From contig OZ231126.1 in NCBI GenBank assembly GCA_965153355.1, positions 39,122,001-39,186,000 of the forward strand: a stretch of 64,000 nucleotides of DNA, read 5' to 3'. Position numbers and translations under genes: made by a program. Below, piece after piece: positions 13,801-22,802 of this stretch. The notes under the pieces are model-generated. The model was not told where the DNA came from. It searched no databases and was given only the letters and a program-made list of their open reading frames with translations. The stretch's first letter is position 1; every line of letters starts with the position of its first letter. The stretch is from Flaccisagitta enflata (Eukaryota; Chaetognatha; Sagittoidea; Aphragmophora).

Positions 13801-16332
13801 TGAAGGAAAGAGCAGAAATAAAGAATTCATGAAAGACAAAGAAAAAAACAGAGAAGAAAAAGAGAAAGTAACCTGAGGTTGAATTATTGTCGTGGTAAAT
13901 GGTCTCCCATGCCCAAACACATACACACAAGCGCGTGTGCACACACACACATGCATGCACTACACACTTGCACTCACACACACATGCTCACATGCACACG
14001 CACAAACACACACACACACGTCCGTTGTTTTTTTGTGTTTTGTTTTGAATTTGGAGGTCGAGGACAAGGACAGGGCAGAAAAGCATGAACGCGAACGCTT
14101 TGGGGAGGATGCGCGTTCGCATCCACTCCTATATTTTATCAGATGCGTTCGCATCCTTATCCGCGTTTACCAAAATCTCGCGCATCCTGTGCGTTCGCAT
14201 TCGCATCCCTGATCGCATCCTTATCCCTGGTTGGTTGATAGTCAAATTGATTGATTATTTGATTATGTGATTACTTGAAATTTCGATTATTCGATCTTCT
14301 TATTATTCAACTTTTTGATAATTGAAGGCGTGGCAGATTGATAGATTGATTGAATGCTCGACTTACCTTCTCTCATTTTGCGCCAACTATGGTCTCATGA
14401 TTCAAAAATTTACATGTATTTTAAAAGAGCGGATTATCATTGGCCAAAAGAGAAAAAATCGCAAAAGGATTTTGCAATTTATTGACTAAACTTCAACTGA
14501 CATTTTGAAAATTCGGTTAGGTGAGACATGTGTGGACATTGACGCTGACTGTCCGCAAAAAGCGTCCGAAGGAAAATGCAATAAAGATGAAAAAGTGAAG
14601 AGAAGATGCAGAAAATCGTGTGGCAGCTGCGTTACCGGATGCTGGGACACGGCCGATGATTGTGCAGAGAGAAAGGTGAGGATGTTAAGACATGGGATCC
14701 CTACTTGAATTCATGATCATGCAATGTCAGTACCAACGCACAGGAGCGGTGAGGAATTTTGTAGAAGAAACATTTGTAGACTATCAATGACCCAGTGTTT
14801 GTTCGTTTTTTTTTTGGGGGGGGAGCTTTTCGGATCGTTGAGGAAAATTTTTGAATTACTGCTCCTGATCAATGGAAAAAATAGCCATCACTGCCCCTGC
14901 CCACCTGCACGCGACTTTAGGCCTTGACTTTAGAGTTTAGGCCTTGACTCGTTGCTTGATTGTCCTATTTGTCTTATTGTTTACTCCAGAACTTTCAAGG
15001 GAAATGTTATGGAGAAGATAACGCGGAAACATTGAAAGTTTGCAAGAAGACTTGCAACTTTTGCGGATGCGTGGACACGAGCGAACATTGTGCAGGATGG
15101 GCGAAAGACGGAGAGTGTCTTACTAATGCGTACTGGATGCAAACGAATTGCAGGTTCGGTAGAAGTCAGTGAGAAAACATGGCCATGGTCCATGGATATG
15201 GTCTAACCTGTACAGCAATTGCACGAGCGAGTTATTGATTCTTCTTTCTTTAATTTTATCTTTTTTACTTTTTCCAGAAAGTCTTGTAAGACTTGTGACG
15301 GGAAGCCGTTACAACCGCCAACAGGATGCGTCAACCACCACAGGAACTGTGATTGGTGGGCCAAGGTCGGGGAGTGCAACAGGAATCCAATGTTTATGCA
15401 CAAGCATTGCATCAAAGCTTGTAACATGTGCAATCATGTGCCGTGCATGGATTACGGAACGACAGAAGACTGCAAACACGCCTCTCCGTGGTGAGAGCCT
15501 ACATTTTCCGACTAGAAATGTTTACACACAGTTTTATCGCATGAATAAACCGAATTGATTAACAATCGCGTGTTCAAGTTGCCCATTTACACACTTCATT
15601 CATAATTATATTATATAATTGCATGGTGATACTATCATTTAATCATCTTATTACATAATTGCATATTTACATAATTACATTGAGAAATGATCATGTGACA
15701 TGTGCAACAATTCATCCTACATAAAACTCATACAATTAATCAAAAGGAAACAGAAATTGAAAAAAATCCGGAAATAATATGGACATTTATATAGTGTAAG
15801 CTTCCATTACATACACATACATACCTAAAATATGGTCTTTTGAAACGATAAACGATAAACGATAAACGACTAGACATTCTGCAGCTCCTAAATGTCATTG
15901 ACGAACGAGTGTGGATTCGAACTTCTCAAACTTCAACGAAATTAAGATAATTTTAAGACCTTTTCCCAAGAGCCCGGCCCTTGTTGGCTTGTAACTGCTG
16001 ATCAAGATCATGGAAAGCTTAATACATTTTGTGTTTTTTTATCATTTTTGAACAGGACGTGTCGGAATTATAATTCAATCAAAAATGTTTGTCGGAAAAC
16101 ATGCGGTTACTGTGTCAACGACGGGCGAGAAGATTTGCTCGATATGGTCTGCTACGACGATTCACGTTGTGGAACAGGCTGTAAGTGACAAAATTAGGTT
16201 GGATACAATGATACATTGTTCGCTTGCGGCAGGGCAGGGGAATTGATCCGGGAGACTTTTCAAAAAGGTTGGCATAAACTGATGTATAATGATTACCACC
16301 TACCAACAGAAAACCCACCTATCAAGCAGCCA

Positions 16333-16428
<96 letters not shown>

Positions 16429-19400
16429 CTTGATGTAAGTTACTTTATTTACAGCAAATACGGAGGACAAGTGTTACTCGGGTAAAGGCTGGGGAGACTG
16501 GATGTTTGATAACTGCAAGAAATTGTGTGGCTACTGCGAACCTGGGCATCCTGGCAAAATAATTAAGAATCACCCTCATTATAAAGTAAGTCATTGAAAG
16601 CTCGACTTCAGTCAATGAGCAACAATGTCTGGACAACAAAGAAAACGTGTCCAGTTCGTCAAAATCATTAAACTCATGGAAAAATGTTTGGTTGTATTCA
16701 CCACTGGCAAACATACATAGGACAAAAGGTAGCACATTTATCTACCGACTGGTGATGGCTAACAGGGCATAATGAACCATTTACGTGTCTCGTTTCTTAA
16801 TTTTTCTTACTTTCATTATCAACGAGGCGACTGATGTAACAATATCCCTCCTCTAAATTATCAGGATGGTGAAACTACCGGTCAACCTCCAGTCCAACCA
16901 ACCGCCGCTCCATCAGCCGGACCAACCGCACCACCAACACCTGATACTGCAGAGTGTCGCGATGATAGAAGGCATAGTGATTGTCAACGAGACGCCAAAA
17001 ACGGGCACTGCAAGGTGACGACGATCGATGAAGGATCACGTTATTCCAACTGTCTATTTTTTGTTTTTATGTTTCTTTTCGATTTGGAGTGAGATTCCCT
17101 TATCATCCGCAGTTCATACTTATCTATGATGGCGTTTGCTTTCTTACCACCCTTTGCACTATGGTCTGGAAGTGGCTAAATCTGAGACAAAACCTAAAGA
17201 TTGACAATAATGATTATAATGAATACAACAACATAGAAAAAAAAATTTAAAAAAAAATTTTTCTTCATTTTTCGGGTTTTTATATGCCAAAAGGTCATTT
17301 TTAACAATTCAAGATTATTTTAGAATACAAGAAATCCTTAAATCTCCTTAAAATTGAATAGTGAGATTTTAATATTTCTTATTAGTAATAAAAATGTTTT
17401 CTGAGTAAGGGCTTAGTTATTACAAAGAAAAATTAAGATATTATATTTTTATCAATATTCTTTTATTTAGTTTAAGATATCTAAGATACTACTCAAAATA
17501 TGCAAAGTAAACGCTGAATTATGTATAATTTCACTAATCCATCGGTAAGTTTTATGGACAATGGACACAGAATAAATACAGAATAGAATATCACTAAGAA
17601 TATTTATTTATTGTTTGATCATGAAAAGTATCATGAATGATTTGAAACTCAGAAAATGCTAAAAACGAATGAAGTCATGATATTTATTTTTTTTCATATA
17701 TACAAAAGAAATAAGAATGATAGAAATATACTTAAAATTATACATCTTTAATCTTTTTAATATTTTCAAATATTCTCGATTATATCTGGTTCTCAAGCAT
17801 GTGCAACCCATAGTGCATGTTTGATGTCAAATAACGACTAATTCCTTTGAAAGAAAAACAAGGTCGGATGCACGGCTACCCCAGTCGCATGTGGGTGGGC
17901 AGGGGCTGTATTTGAGGTCACTTGATCATTTGGACAGAAGCAGTGAGGCTAAAGACAGCAAAAAAAAAAAAAAACAACAAGGCCAACACCTATAAGTCGC
18001 GTGCAAGACTTACAGACTAAGATTGACTTAGAATGACTTAGAATGACTTAGAATGACTTTCAATGACTTAGAATGATCTAAAATGACCTAAAAGGGCTTA
18101 AAATGACTAAACAGGTCGCCCAAGGGCAATATGTGGTCAGCGATACCCGTTGCCCTGCTTTGAGTGATTGTGAAATGGAGTGAGGGGAAGCAGGGCAGCG
18201 GCCCCGAAGGGGACAAAGTCCTGTAGAACACAGGGGGACTTTCGTTCGTCCTACCTGAACAGGTTGATGAGATGCTATAGAGGGCTGACTGAAGGTATTC
18301 AAGAGCCTAAACTGAGGTTTAAGCTAAGAAGGCTGATTTAAGGCTTGAGAATACCAATTGGAAGCTTGAGAGAGCTGACTTGAAGCTTGAGAGAGCTGGA
18401 TTAAGGCTTGAAAGGCCGGAGGACTGATTTGAAGCCTGAGAGCAATAAATTGAGGTTTAGATGGCTGATTTGAGGCCTGAGAGGCCTAATTTGAGGTATG
18501 CGAGGCCAGGTCTGAGAATTTGGATTTGAGGCCTGAGAGGCCAGATTTGAGGCCTGAGTGGCCAGATTTGAGGCCTGAAGGCCAAATTTGAGGCCTGGTG
18601 GCTGGGATTTGAGGCCTGAGAGAGGCCGGATTTGAGGCCTGAGAGGCGGATTTGAGGTCCAAGAGGCCAGATTTGAGGCCTGAGAGGCTGGATTGAGGCC
18701 TGAGAGGCTGGATTTGAGGCCTGAGATGCTATATTTGAGGCCTGGGAGGCCAGATTTTAGGCCTGAGGGGCCTGATAGGGGGGGGACGAACTAATTAACG
18801 AACAAACGAAAGTCCCCCTGTGTTCTACAGGACTTCGTCCCCTTCGGGGCCGCTGCCCAAAAACCTAATGACCAAAAATAACTTAAGATAACTTAAAATG
18901 ACTTAAAATTACTTAAAATTACTTAAAATGACTTAAAATGACTCAAAATGACCTAAGAGATGATGTTATAGTACAAAAAAGTAGTGTTACAGACCGACGG
19001 ACGGACGGACCGGCGGACGGATGGACGGACTGACGGACGGACCGACAAAGCGGGTTGTAGAGTCGCGTGCACGCGACTAAAAAAGTAAAGTGTGACAGAC
19101 GGACCGACAGACGGACCAACGCACGGACTAACAGATGGATGGACCGACAAAGCGGGGTGTAGAGTCGCGTAGCACTCAACAATCGCAGGTGGATGGGGAG
19201 AGGCATGCAATTTCTCCCCCCCACACACAATCACAACTGTCCATGGGTTAGTCCGTTAGTCCAACAAGTTTTTTTTCGATTCAGGAGATAGATTCATGTT
19301 TTTTTTTTCTTTTTGCTTTTTCATGATTTTTGTTTTGTTTATAGATTTGCGTGGCATGCGACTAAAAATGGAGGTGCTGAAAACCAAAATAGTTATTAAT

Positions 19401-21337
19401 TTTGGCGAGACGAGGAGGACCATATCCATCTGGGCATAATCTAAATTTCATGATCCTCATGTTCTGTCGGTATGGTTCATGCAAGCAGGAAATTGATGAA
19501 ATAGGGAAGGAACAGCCCCTCATAAAGAGTTCATTCAAATCATAGAAACGGATGGACAGAGCAAGTCAAAAGTACGGCTTATCTTTACTAACTCGCTTCT
19601 GAAGTAACTATACAAAATCAAATCTTTCATGGAGCAACAAGCTCAACGCCATATAGACTGAACTTGAATGAATAAACAAATGAATGAATGAATGAATGAA
19701 TGAATAAATGAATGAATGAATGAATGAATGAATGAATGAATGAATGAATGAATGAATGAATGAATGAATGAATGAATGAATGAATGAAACAAGTGTCAGT
19801 TTAAACCAGTTTGTTCTTTTCATCTCTAAATAAATGAATGAAGGAACAAAAAAATGAATGAATTAATGAATTTACATATGAATGAATGAATTAATGAATG
19901 AATGAATGAATGAAGGAATGAATGAATGAATGAATGAATGAATGAATAAATGAAAATCGTTCTAATAGAAACAATGCTTTGCATGAAAACACGCATCTGT
20001 TGACAGTGATTGAAGAGATGAATTTATTAAAAAATCAACGACTGACAATTGGATTAGTTGAAGAATGAGTAATGAATAAATGAATGCATGAATGAATAAA
20101 TGAATGCATGAATGAATGAATGAATGAATGAATGAATGAATGAATGAATGAATGAATTAGAAGAAAGGTATGGATGGTTGAATCCCAATAAGAAAGAAGA
20201 AATGAATGAATGAATGAATGAATGAATAAATGAATGAATGAATGAATGAATGAATGAATGAATGAATGAATGAAAGAAAGAATGAATGAATGAATGAAAA
20301 ATGATTAAAAAAACAGATTGTTGTTGACCAGTGAGTGGCTCTTACAAAATTTCAGCAAGTTAGAGTAGAAAATGTCTGATTTACAGCATTTTCAAAAATG
20401 AGAAAAATGACCTATAATTTTCATCCCAAAAAAATCGTGCTCCGGCGCAAGCTGGCGCAGGTAAAACCTTATATACATTTGCTTGGCATATGATGAACTT
20501 TCAATATGTAATAGCGAGATGTGTAAACTACTTGCAGAAAATTATGAATTTCTGAAGCATTTTTGGACAGGTGCAACTTTGAAGAGTCATTGCTGGCTCA
20601 ATTTTTGAGTCACACCGAGATTTTGCATGGAGCTAGTCTAGATACGCACTTGACAAAGTGCCAAAGCGCGTACATGTGACTGAAAATTTTCTGTACTCAA
20701 TGCTTCAATGAAAAATGCTGTTTTTTGCACATTTTTTTACAAAGGCCTGGTAACCATAGTAACGAGGTAAGTTAAGGGTATTGAAAAGCACTTTTAAGCC
20801 CTAACAAATAGTCAAATTAGAAATTCAGACCATGAACCACCACGCTGCGGTGGAAAATCATGAAATTTTCAAATTGCGACTCGGTAGGTTATTTCTTGCT
20901 GGTATTAAGGGCCTATTCCATAGTGCTTTGATAACTGATTCAGTACATCAAACACGGCCAAGTAGGCCAATAAGGTGCGACGTGTGGATCGTTGAACGAA
21001 TGCGTTACAGACAGACAGACAAACCGACGGACACAGCCAGTTATAGAGGTGCTTTGTCGCACCTAAAAATGTATATGTAACCTTCAATCAATTGACGAAT
21101 CGTAAAGTTCTCAACCTTAATTCAATAATTTGTCATTCCTTTTTTTTGGTCCAGATTTGGCCCGACTACATGGAAAAGTATTGCGCCAGTAGTTGTGGTT
21201 ACTGTGGTCACGAAGGAATTTGCGCCGATGACGTTGATTTAAAAGGACAATGTCCTCATCTGAAGGAAGCTCAAGGCTGTGACTTGGAATGGATGCAGCA
21301 AAGATGCGCTAAGACTTGCGACACATGCGAAGTTTGA
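1371..21337 (+). CDS. Gene A: secreted adamalysin-like protease with fucolectin and ShKT domains (5' incomplete)
   Basis: Sixteen exons join in frame: 1371-1589, 1969-2158, 3594-3785, 4116-4177, 4711-4930, 6719-6881, 7272-7408, 7833-7987, 13168-13293, 14521-14675, 14990-15153, 15278-15490, 16056-16180, 16455-16585, 16865-17014 and 21155-21337. All introns are GT-AG with matching phases. They give 861 residues ending in TGA. The first visible exon opens in phase 1, so the start codon, signal peptide and first propeptide part lie further 5'. Order: end of M12B propeptide, catalytic domain, fucolectin-type F5/8C domain, eight ShKT domains. No disintegrin, EGF or membrane segment is seen. The product is probably secreted. 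Catalysis is inferred from the zinc motif and substrates are unknown. Gene B at 39,577-50,214 is a full-length paralogue with the same exon plan, which strongly supports the model. Confidence 0.88.
1590..1968. repeat. (TTG)n microsatellite filling an intron of gene A
   Basis: About 200 bp (1696-1896) of TTG repeats with a TGG block in the middle. It reads as poly-Cys, poly-Val or poly-Gln in different frames, none of which is coding. The intron has no counterpart in gene B. Confidence 0.85.
2591..2938. mobile_element. MITE-like element with TACCACGCGAAT terminal inverted repeats
   Basis: TACCACGCGAAT at 2591-2602 is inverted exactly at 2927-2938. The 348-bp interior is A/T-rich and non-coding, and lies in the intron between gene A exons ending 2158 and starting 3594. 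No clear target duplication was identified. Confidence 0.6.
3090..3561. mobile_element. MITE-like element with 16-bp perfect terminal inverted repeats
   Basis: TTGGCTGAGTAACAAC at 3090-3105 is perfectly inverted at 3546-3561. The ~470-bp non-coding interior repeats the words GAGGCT and GTTGT. The right end is only 32 bp from the acceptor of gene A exon 3594-3785, so the element supplies most of that intron's 3' part. The target duplication is unclear. Confidence 0.65.
3594..4930 (+). CDS. Gene A catalytic exons: M12B-like metalloprotease domain with HExxHxxGxxD
   Basis: Exons 3594-3785, 4116-4177 and 4711-4930. The middle exon gives [10 protein letters not shown], the usual GLA..GG..C segment before the active site of ADAM proteases. 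The last exon gives [12 protein letters not shown] at 4791-4826, then a CMNGLM segment in the Met-turn region, then CSLEDFEAW, which matches the SNCS..DYE end of adamalysin domains. The first two zinc histidines and the catalytic Glu are present. The third ligand position is Asp instead of His, and the following conserved Asp is kept. Introns carry (ATTC)n and about 430 bp of (CAA)n. Zinc binding by the Asp is inference. Confidence 0.85.
3790..4110. repeat. (ATTC)n microsatellite in intron of gene A
   Basis: The intron between exons 3785 and 4116 is mostly ATTC repeats with small variants. The predicted Ser/Phe/Ile-rich peptides are repeat artefacts. Confidence 0.85.
4211..4652. repeat. (CAA)n microsatellite in intron of gene A
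   Basis: Two long CAA blocks separated by CGA/CCA-bearing variants and a short CATAAACAA block fill the intron between exons ending 4177 and starting 4711. They read as poly-Gln, but flanking splice sites show they are intronic. Confidence 0.85.
4931..6718. other. Gene A intron with (GAAA)n and a small hairpin element
   Basis: Non-coding. It contains a GAAA-rich tract (about 5117-5235). GGTGAAATTATATC at 5491-5504 is inverted at 5616-5629, and the sequence between includes further pairing around ATGGCC, giving a ~140-bp foldback resembling a small MITE. The remainder is A/T-rich with no supportable exon. Confidence 0.6.
6719..13293 (+). CDS. Gene A fucolectin-type (F5/8C) domain exons
   Basis: Exons 6719-6881, 7272-7408, 7833-7987 and 13168-13293. 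Together they show the fucolectin/tachylectin-4-type discoidin fold: [11 protein letters not shown], then [13 protein letters not shown] with [33 protein letters not shown] and CELQVF near the end. Family members bind fucosylated glycans, so a targeting role for the protease is likely but inferred. The third intron (7988-13167) holds an antisense LINE. The second is filled by (TC)n whose end serves as the pyrimidine tract before exon 7833. Confidence 0.85.
6919..7120 (+). repeat. Hairpin-ended interspersed repeat, AGTCGCG subfamily
   Basis: The 5' part is CAAGGCCGGATACACGGCTA, then AGTCGCGTGC (from 6943) and GGTGGGCAGGGGCC. A CGAC/GGAC run and ACAAAGCGGG follow. The end is the perfect 18-bp palindrome AGTCGCGTGCACGCGACT at 7101-7118. 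It lies in gene A's intron 6882-7271. No protein is encoded. Confidence 0.75.
7499..7824. repeat. (TC)n/(TCTG)n microsatellite next to an acceptor of gene A
   Basis: About 325 bp of pyrimidine-rich TC and TCTG repeats run to within 8 bp of the acceptor at 7832, so the repeat probably serves as the polypyrimidine tract. Confidence 0.85.
8031..11900 (-). mobile_element. CR1/jockey-like LINE inserted antisense in a gene A intron
   Basis: The minus strand carries one long ORF (8264-11749) with endonuclease and reverse transcriptase. The 3' end is at about 8031-8047, in short TTCA repeats (seen as TGAA on the plus strand), preceded by an AATAAA-like word; terminal microsatellites are typical of CR1/L2-type LINEs. 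The 5' boundary near 11,900 is a guess and no target-site duplication was recognised. It sits between exons 7987 and 13168, opposite in direction to gene A. The long uninterrupted frame suggests a young copy. Confidence 0.8.
8264..11749 (-). CDS. LINE ORF: PHD-like finger, AP endonuclease, reverse transcriptase (1161 aa)
   Basis: Order: a hydrophobic N-terminus (residues ~5-20, [12 protein letters not shown]); a His/Gln-rich stretch; [13 protein letters not shown] (~58-70), resembling 2A-like motifs seen at the N-termini of some LINEs but with the usual Asn before PGP changed to His; a PHD-type finger (~87-140, Cys pairs with His-x2-Cys). The Ser-rich linker is followed by an AP-like endonuclease with [26 protein letters not shown] and FSDHLI. 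The reverse transcriptase shows [44 protein letters not shown] and the catalytic YADD. All catalytic motifs look intact, so the ORF could be functional. The exact clade is inferred from motif style only. Confidence 0.92.
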   Translation of the reverse strand: MSAMATFLFCLLLLSFVGNASITSHLSIASQEPNFLSHIHHQQQQQHQRQEQHHQLQLLLSGDVHLHPGPSTARSEEKKIRKVAYPCVVCAKGVTKASKAISCDSCDKWTHVRCSLSVSISKYNECVREGGDIAFVCDLCSLSSLPFSNDDDLDGCRASADSSSVAAFSASTFTSSNSTSASSNSTSVSSNSTSVPSNSFLSCPIPRILSSKGLHFLHSNVRSLLPKIPELRLLLSRTKAAVFAVSETWLDSTVNDSEVAVPGFNVIRQDRNRNGGGVAMYVRDSIAFNPRPDLSVDGLEATWIELLFPRTKGILICSLYRPPNDNSFLTKLELSLSKIVPGTEFHILGDMNIDYFQSRSSMLSKYKEILDFFGCTQLITEPTRITPTSSSLIDHIVTSVSDLIVESGVILNGFSDHLITFSSRRSGKETFTGSNVRFVRSFKSYSKSSFLYELRKIDWSPILTSADVNFCLTEFSRLFRLAIDSVAPLREVRVRNKKNPWMNAHILSSIRQRDKLLSRFKKDKSNTLLYKEYCQTRNRVQRDIKLAKESFFKNGVERNRGNSGKLWDHLKSLGFSKKAFNSSSIVLEQGGVKVFDSLSVARIFNEFYTSVAGNLVSKLPSPCGFFHTTTEVFKTFYRNKIGLRPSFCLSPVTSHFIRKQLSSLDPKKAVGLDDISSLFLRDGTDCILAPVKHIVNLSIITETVPSSFKEAKVIPIFKKGSTLDPGNYRPVSILSVLSKILERAAHTQLSNYLEKRGLLFENQSGFRSGYSTDSCLIGLTDFIKSEIGKGNLVGMVLIDLQKAFDTVDHSILCEKLKSIGVSSTVWFESYLSNRSQCVDVRGSRSEFLPVTCGVPQGSILGPLLFLIYVNDMNISLTCRLSLYADDSALIFSHRDHNVISDRLSAELSTCKQWLVDNRLSLHVGKTESLLFGSKRRLRGIDDFRVFCDGTPVERKFSVKYLGVLLDTNLNGSAHAGNLMSVCAGRLAFLYRNSSFLDKKCRQMLCSTLIQPYMDYCCSSWYSGLSVALRERLNVVQRKMVRFVHSLDYRAHVDSRDLRELEWLSVPDRVKSFRMAHLFRIRHKLAPSYLLPNFKLISVAHTYNTRGSSNNFHLSRELSLFPNGFAFTAIKQWNELPEEIKSIFEFRVFKRRLKQYLFTLYD
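11901..13167. other. Gene A intron remainder, A/T-rich, no gene seen
   Basis: Between the LINE's presumed 5' end and the exon at 13168 the sequence is A/T-rich with no convincing exon, tandem array or hairpin element. Short open frames here lack splice sites or similarity to known families. Confidence 0.5.
13294..14520. repeat. Purine-rich (GAAA)n tract and (CA)n in gene A intron
   Basis: About 13,496-13,870 is an almost pure A/G strand (GAAA, GAAGAAA). It is followed by CA repeats (13,922-14,020). Around 13,360-13,450 and 14,085-14,225 are degenerate tandem words based on CGCGTTCGCAT. No exon is supportable. The Lys/Glu-rich and Phe/Ser-rich frames are repeat artefacts. Confidence 0.75.
14521..21337 (+). 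CDS. Gene A ShKT-domain exons and C-terminus
   Basis: Exons 14521-14675, 14990-15153, 15278-15490, 16056-16180, 16455-16585, 16865-17014 and 21155-21337. They encode eight six-cysteine ShKT-type domains; the usual CRKSCG.C and CKKTCNFC endings are visible. Most domains are split by an intron, so one exon ends a domain and begins the next. A Pro/Thr-rich spacer (exon 16865) precedes the last two domains, and the protein ends CDTCEV. ShKT domains are common as tandem repeats in invertebrate extracellular proteases. They need not be toxins, and nothing here shows channel-blocking activity. Confidence 0.87.
16339..16427. repeat. (CA)n microsatellite in gene A intron
   Basis: About 90 bp of CA lie just upstream of the exon at 16455. 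Confidence 0.9.
17860..18014 (+). repeat. Hairpin-ended interspersed repeat, diverged copy
   Basis: ACAAGGTCGGATGCACGGCT, then AGTCGCATG and GGTGGGCAGGGGC at the 5' side. It ends near AAGTCGCGTGCAAGACTTAC, where the palindrome has decayed. The GGAC run is missing. Confidence 0.55.
18193..18858. mobile_element. Element with ~55-bp terminal inverted repeats around a minisatellite
   Basis: The left arm at 18193-18247 (begins GGGCAGCGGCCCCGAAGG) is inverted at 18804-18858 with, by eye, a single mismatch. Between them lie ~500 bp of tandem ~21-bp units built on GAGGCCTGAGAGGC, then AGGGGGGGACGAAC. Bases 1-450 hold part of a second copy. Similar layouts with different arms occur at 33,423-33,775 and 51,933-52,530. 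No transposase is encoded, so it would be non-autonomous. The superfamily is not determined. Confidence 0.75.
18962..19170 (+). repeat. Two adjoining hairpin-ended repeat copies
   Basis: GGAC/CGAC runs, ACAAAGCGGGTTGTAG and the palindrome AGTCGCGTGCACGCGACT at 19061-19078. A second, shorter copy follows directly and ends AGTCGCGTAGCACT. The 5' module is absent from both. Confidence 0.65.
19667..20295. repeat. (TGAA)n microsatellite blocks
   Basis: Several long TGAA runs (about 19,667-19,790, 19,850-19,950 and 20,070-20,295) are interrupted by unique sequence. The Ser/Phe/Ile-His frames over them are repeat artefacts. Confidence 0.88.
20955..21067 (+). repeat. Hairpin-ended repeat, AGGTGCG subfamily
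   Basis: AGGTGCGA at 20973-20980 in the 5' part. Then a GACA/GACG run, ACACAGCCAGTTATAG, and the hairpin AGGTGCTTTGTCGCACCT at 21047-21064 followed by AAAA. The stem differs from the AGTCGCG copies, but both arms differ together. Confidence 0.6.
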
Positions 21338-21377
21338 ATTAAAACGACTTTTTTTTTATACTCACTGCGTGATAGCA

Positions 21378-21383
21378 AATAAA
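21378..21383 (+). promoter_or_regulatory. Candidate polyadenylation signal of gene A
   Basis: AATAAA 40 bp after the TGA of gene A. The interspersed repeat at 21,386 begins just after it. Confidence 0.5.
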
Positions 21384-21385
21384 AA

Positions 21386-21566
21386 CAAGGCCGGATACAC
21401 GGCTACCCCAGTCGCGTGCAGGTGGGCAGGGGCCATATTTGAGGTCACTAGAGCATTTGGGCAGGAGCAGTAAGGTCAAAAAAGAAAGATCATAAAAGAA
21501 GTAAAATGTGACGGACCGACCGACCGACGGACAAAGCGGGGTGTAGAGTCGCGTACACGCGACTAT
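21386..21566 (+). repeat. Hairpin-ended interspersed repeat, AGTCGCG subfamily
   Basis: CAAGGCCGGATACACGGCTA, AGTCGCGTGCA at 21410-21420, GGTGGGCAGGGGCC, a CGAC/GGAC run, ACAAAGCGGGGTGTAG, and the end AGTCGCGTACACGCGACT at 21547-21564. It is one of the best full-length copies (~180 bp). It begins immediately after gene A's candidate polyadenylation signal. Confidence 0.75.
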
Positions 21567-21889
21567 TAAACAAAACCACATTGCTACGCGTCGTTTAATC
21601 TCAATGAGCCGGCGTGGCAACAGGACTTCAAAGTGCTCGAGAGGCTTCGAGTTCGATTGAATTACTTCTGTTAAAAAGTTGTCATATTTGGCTTGTTTAA
21701 CGATCGAGTTGATCATTAGCTTCACTTTTAATACCTAGTATTTCATTCGTTTTCGAATTATTCTAGACAGCTTCAACCTACGACAGTTTTTTTTTTAATT
21801 AGAAGCTTTTATTTTACCTACCACAGAATTTCAAATTAGCAGCCATGGAATGAATTTACGGGGCATCAGGAAAAAACAAGTACCCCGGG

Positions 21890-22090
21890 GGTACAACGAT
21901 GCGTCCACATGCGGCTTAGCTTGTTAAGAATGATGCAATATTGCATCAACCTTGTGAAATGATGCAATAATCTGAGATATTTCCAAGATTCTATGCATTT
22001 TCACCATTCTCAACTCGATCACCACGGACGGACCGACGGACGGACGGACGGACAAAGCCTCTTATAGAGATGCGTGGACGCATCTAAAAA
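21890..22090 (+). repeat. Hairpin-ended repeat, AGATGCG subfamily
   Basis: GATGCGTCC at 21898-21906 on the 5' side. GGAC/CGAC run, ACAAAGCCTCTTATAG, and the end AGATGCGTGGACGCATCT at 22068-22085 followed by AAAA. The hairpin has a different stem from the AGTCGCG copies but keeps pairing. Confidence 0.65.
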
Positions 22091-22368
22091 GGAAAAAAGA
22101 AAGATAGATCCAGTGACACTCCTTTGTTCACATGGCTAAATTACATCATGCTATGTCTGCTCCGTCAAATCAATCAGAGATTTTTCCCAAAATGTGAGTG
22201 AAAGCCGGAAAGAAAAGAGTGAGATTACCAGTAATGGCGGCTGTCGCCGTGAGGAAAAAAGTCGTACGCATTGGTCACTTTTCACCAAGCTTTTATCTTC
22301 AGTCACTGAAATCTTTTTTATTTGTTAAATCAAATCAAGAGCAATTGTATGTATTGATTGCACTGAAA

Positions 22369-22802
22369 ATCAGAGAAAAATAGGACTAAGCCAAATGAGC
22401 TAGATGAGCTGAAATATTCAAAATAATTCAACCAGACAACTAGCTCTGCTAACTGCCACGTTTTCTTGCATGCTCAAATCAAAACATTAATTCATTCATC
22501 CTATAAAAGATCAGAGAAAAAGAGCAAGCTAAATGAGCTAAATCAGCTTGAATACTACAAAACAACCTCACAGATGAGTGGCTCTGCTCTCTGACATGTT
22601 TTCTTGTATTTGCTTGCTTAAAAATGTATGCAAATATTTATTGATTTATCGCATTTGAAATCAGAAAGAAAAGACTGAGCTAAGTGAGCTAAATGAGCTA
22701 AAATGCTCAAAAATGCCCTCAGAGATGAGCAGCTATGTTTTTTTGTATTTGCATGCTCAAACAAACACATAGACACTTCTTTATTCATCCTACACAAAAT
22801 CA
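22369..22802. repeat. Three diverged tandem copies of a ~140-bp unit
   Basis: Each unit starts near ATCAGA(G/A)AAA, contains AGCTAAATGAGCTAAA, then GCTCTGCT or a variant, a TTTTCTTG word, and ends near TTCATCCTA(T/C)A. Divergence is substantial. Confidence 0.6.

Larger units (their letters stand above)
17015..21154. other. Last intron of gene A (4.1 kb), repeat-filled
   Basis: Bases 17,020-17,850 are A/T-rich with no gene. They are followed by repeats: a hairpin-type repeat fragment (17,860-18,014), a ~10-bp GACTTAGAAT array (about 18,020-18,110 and again near 18,880-18,960), the inverted-repeat/minisatellite element (18,193-18,858), another hairpin repeat (about 18,960-19,170), several (TGAA)n blocks between 19,670 and 20,300, and a further hairpin repeat (20,955-21,067). 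No exon was supportable. The donor at 17,015 and acceptor at 21,154 are both phase 0. Confidence 0.65.

Noticed and set aside
13446-13981. Phe/Ser-rich minus-strand frames looking like membrane proteins
   Set aside because: They come from the purine-rich simple repeat in a gene A intron.
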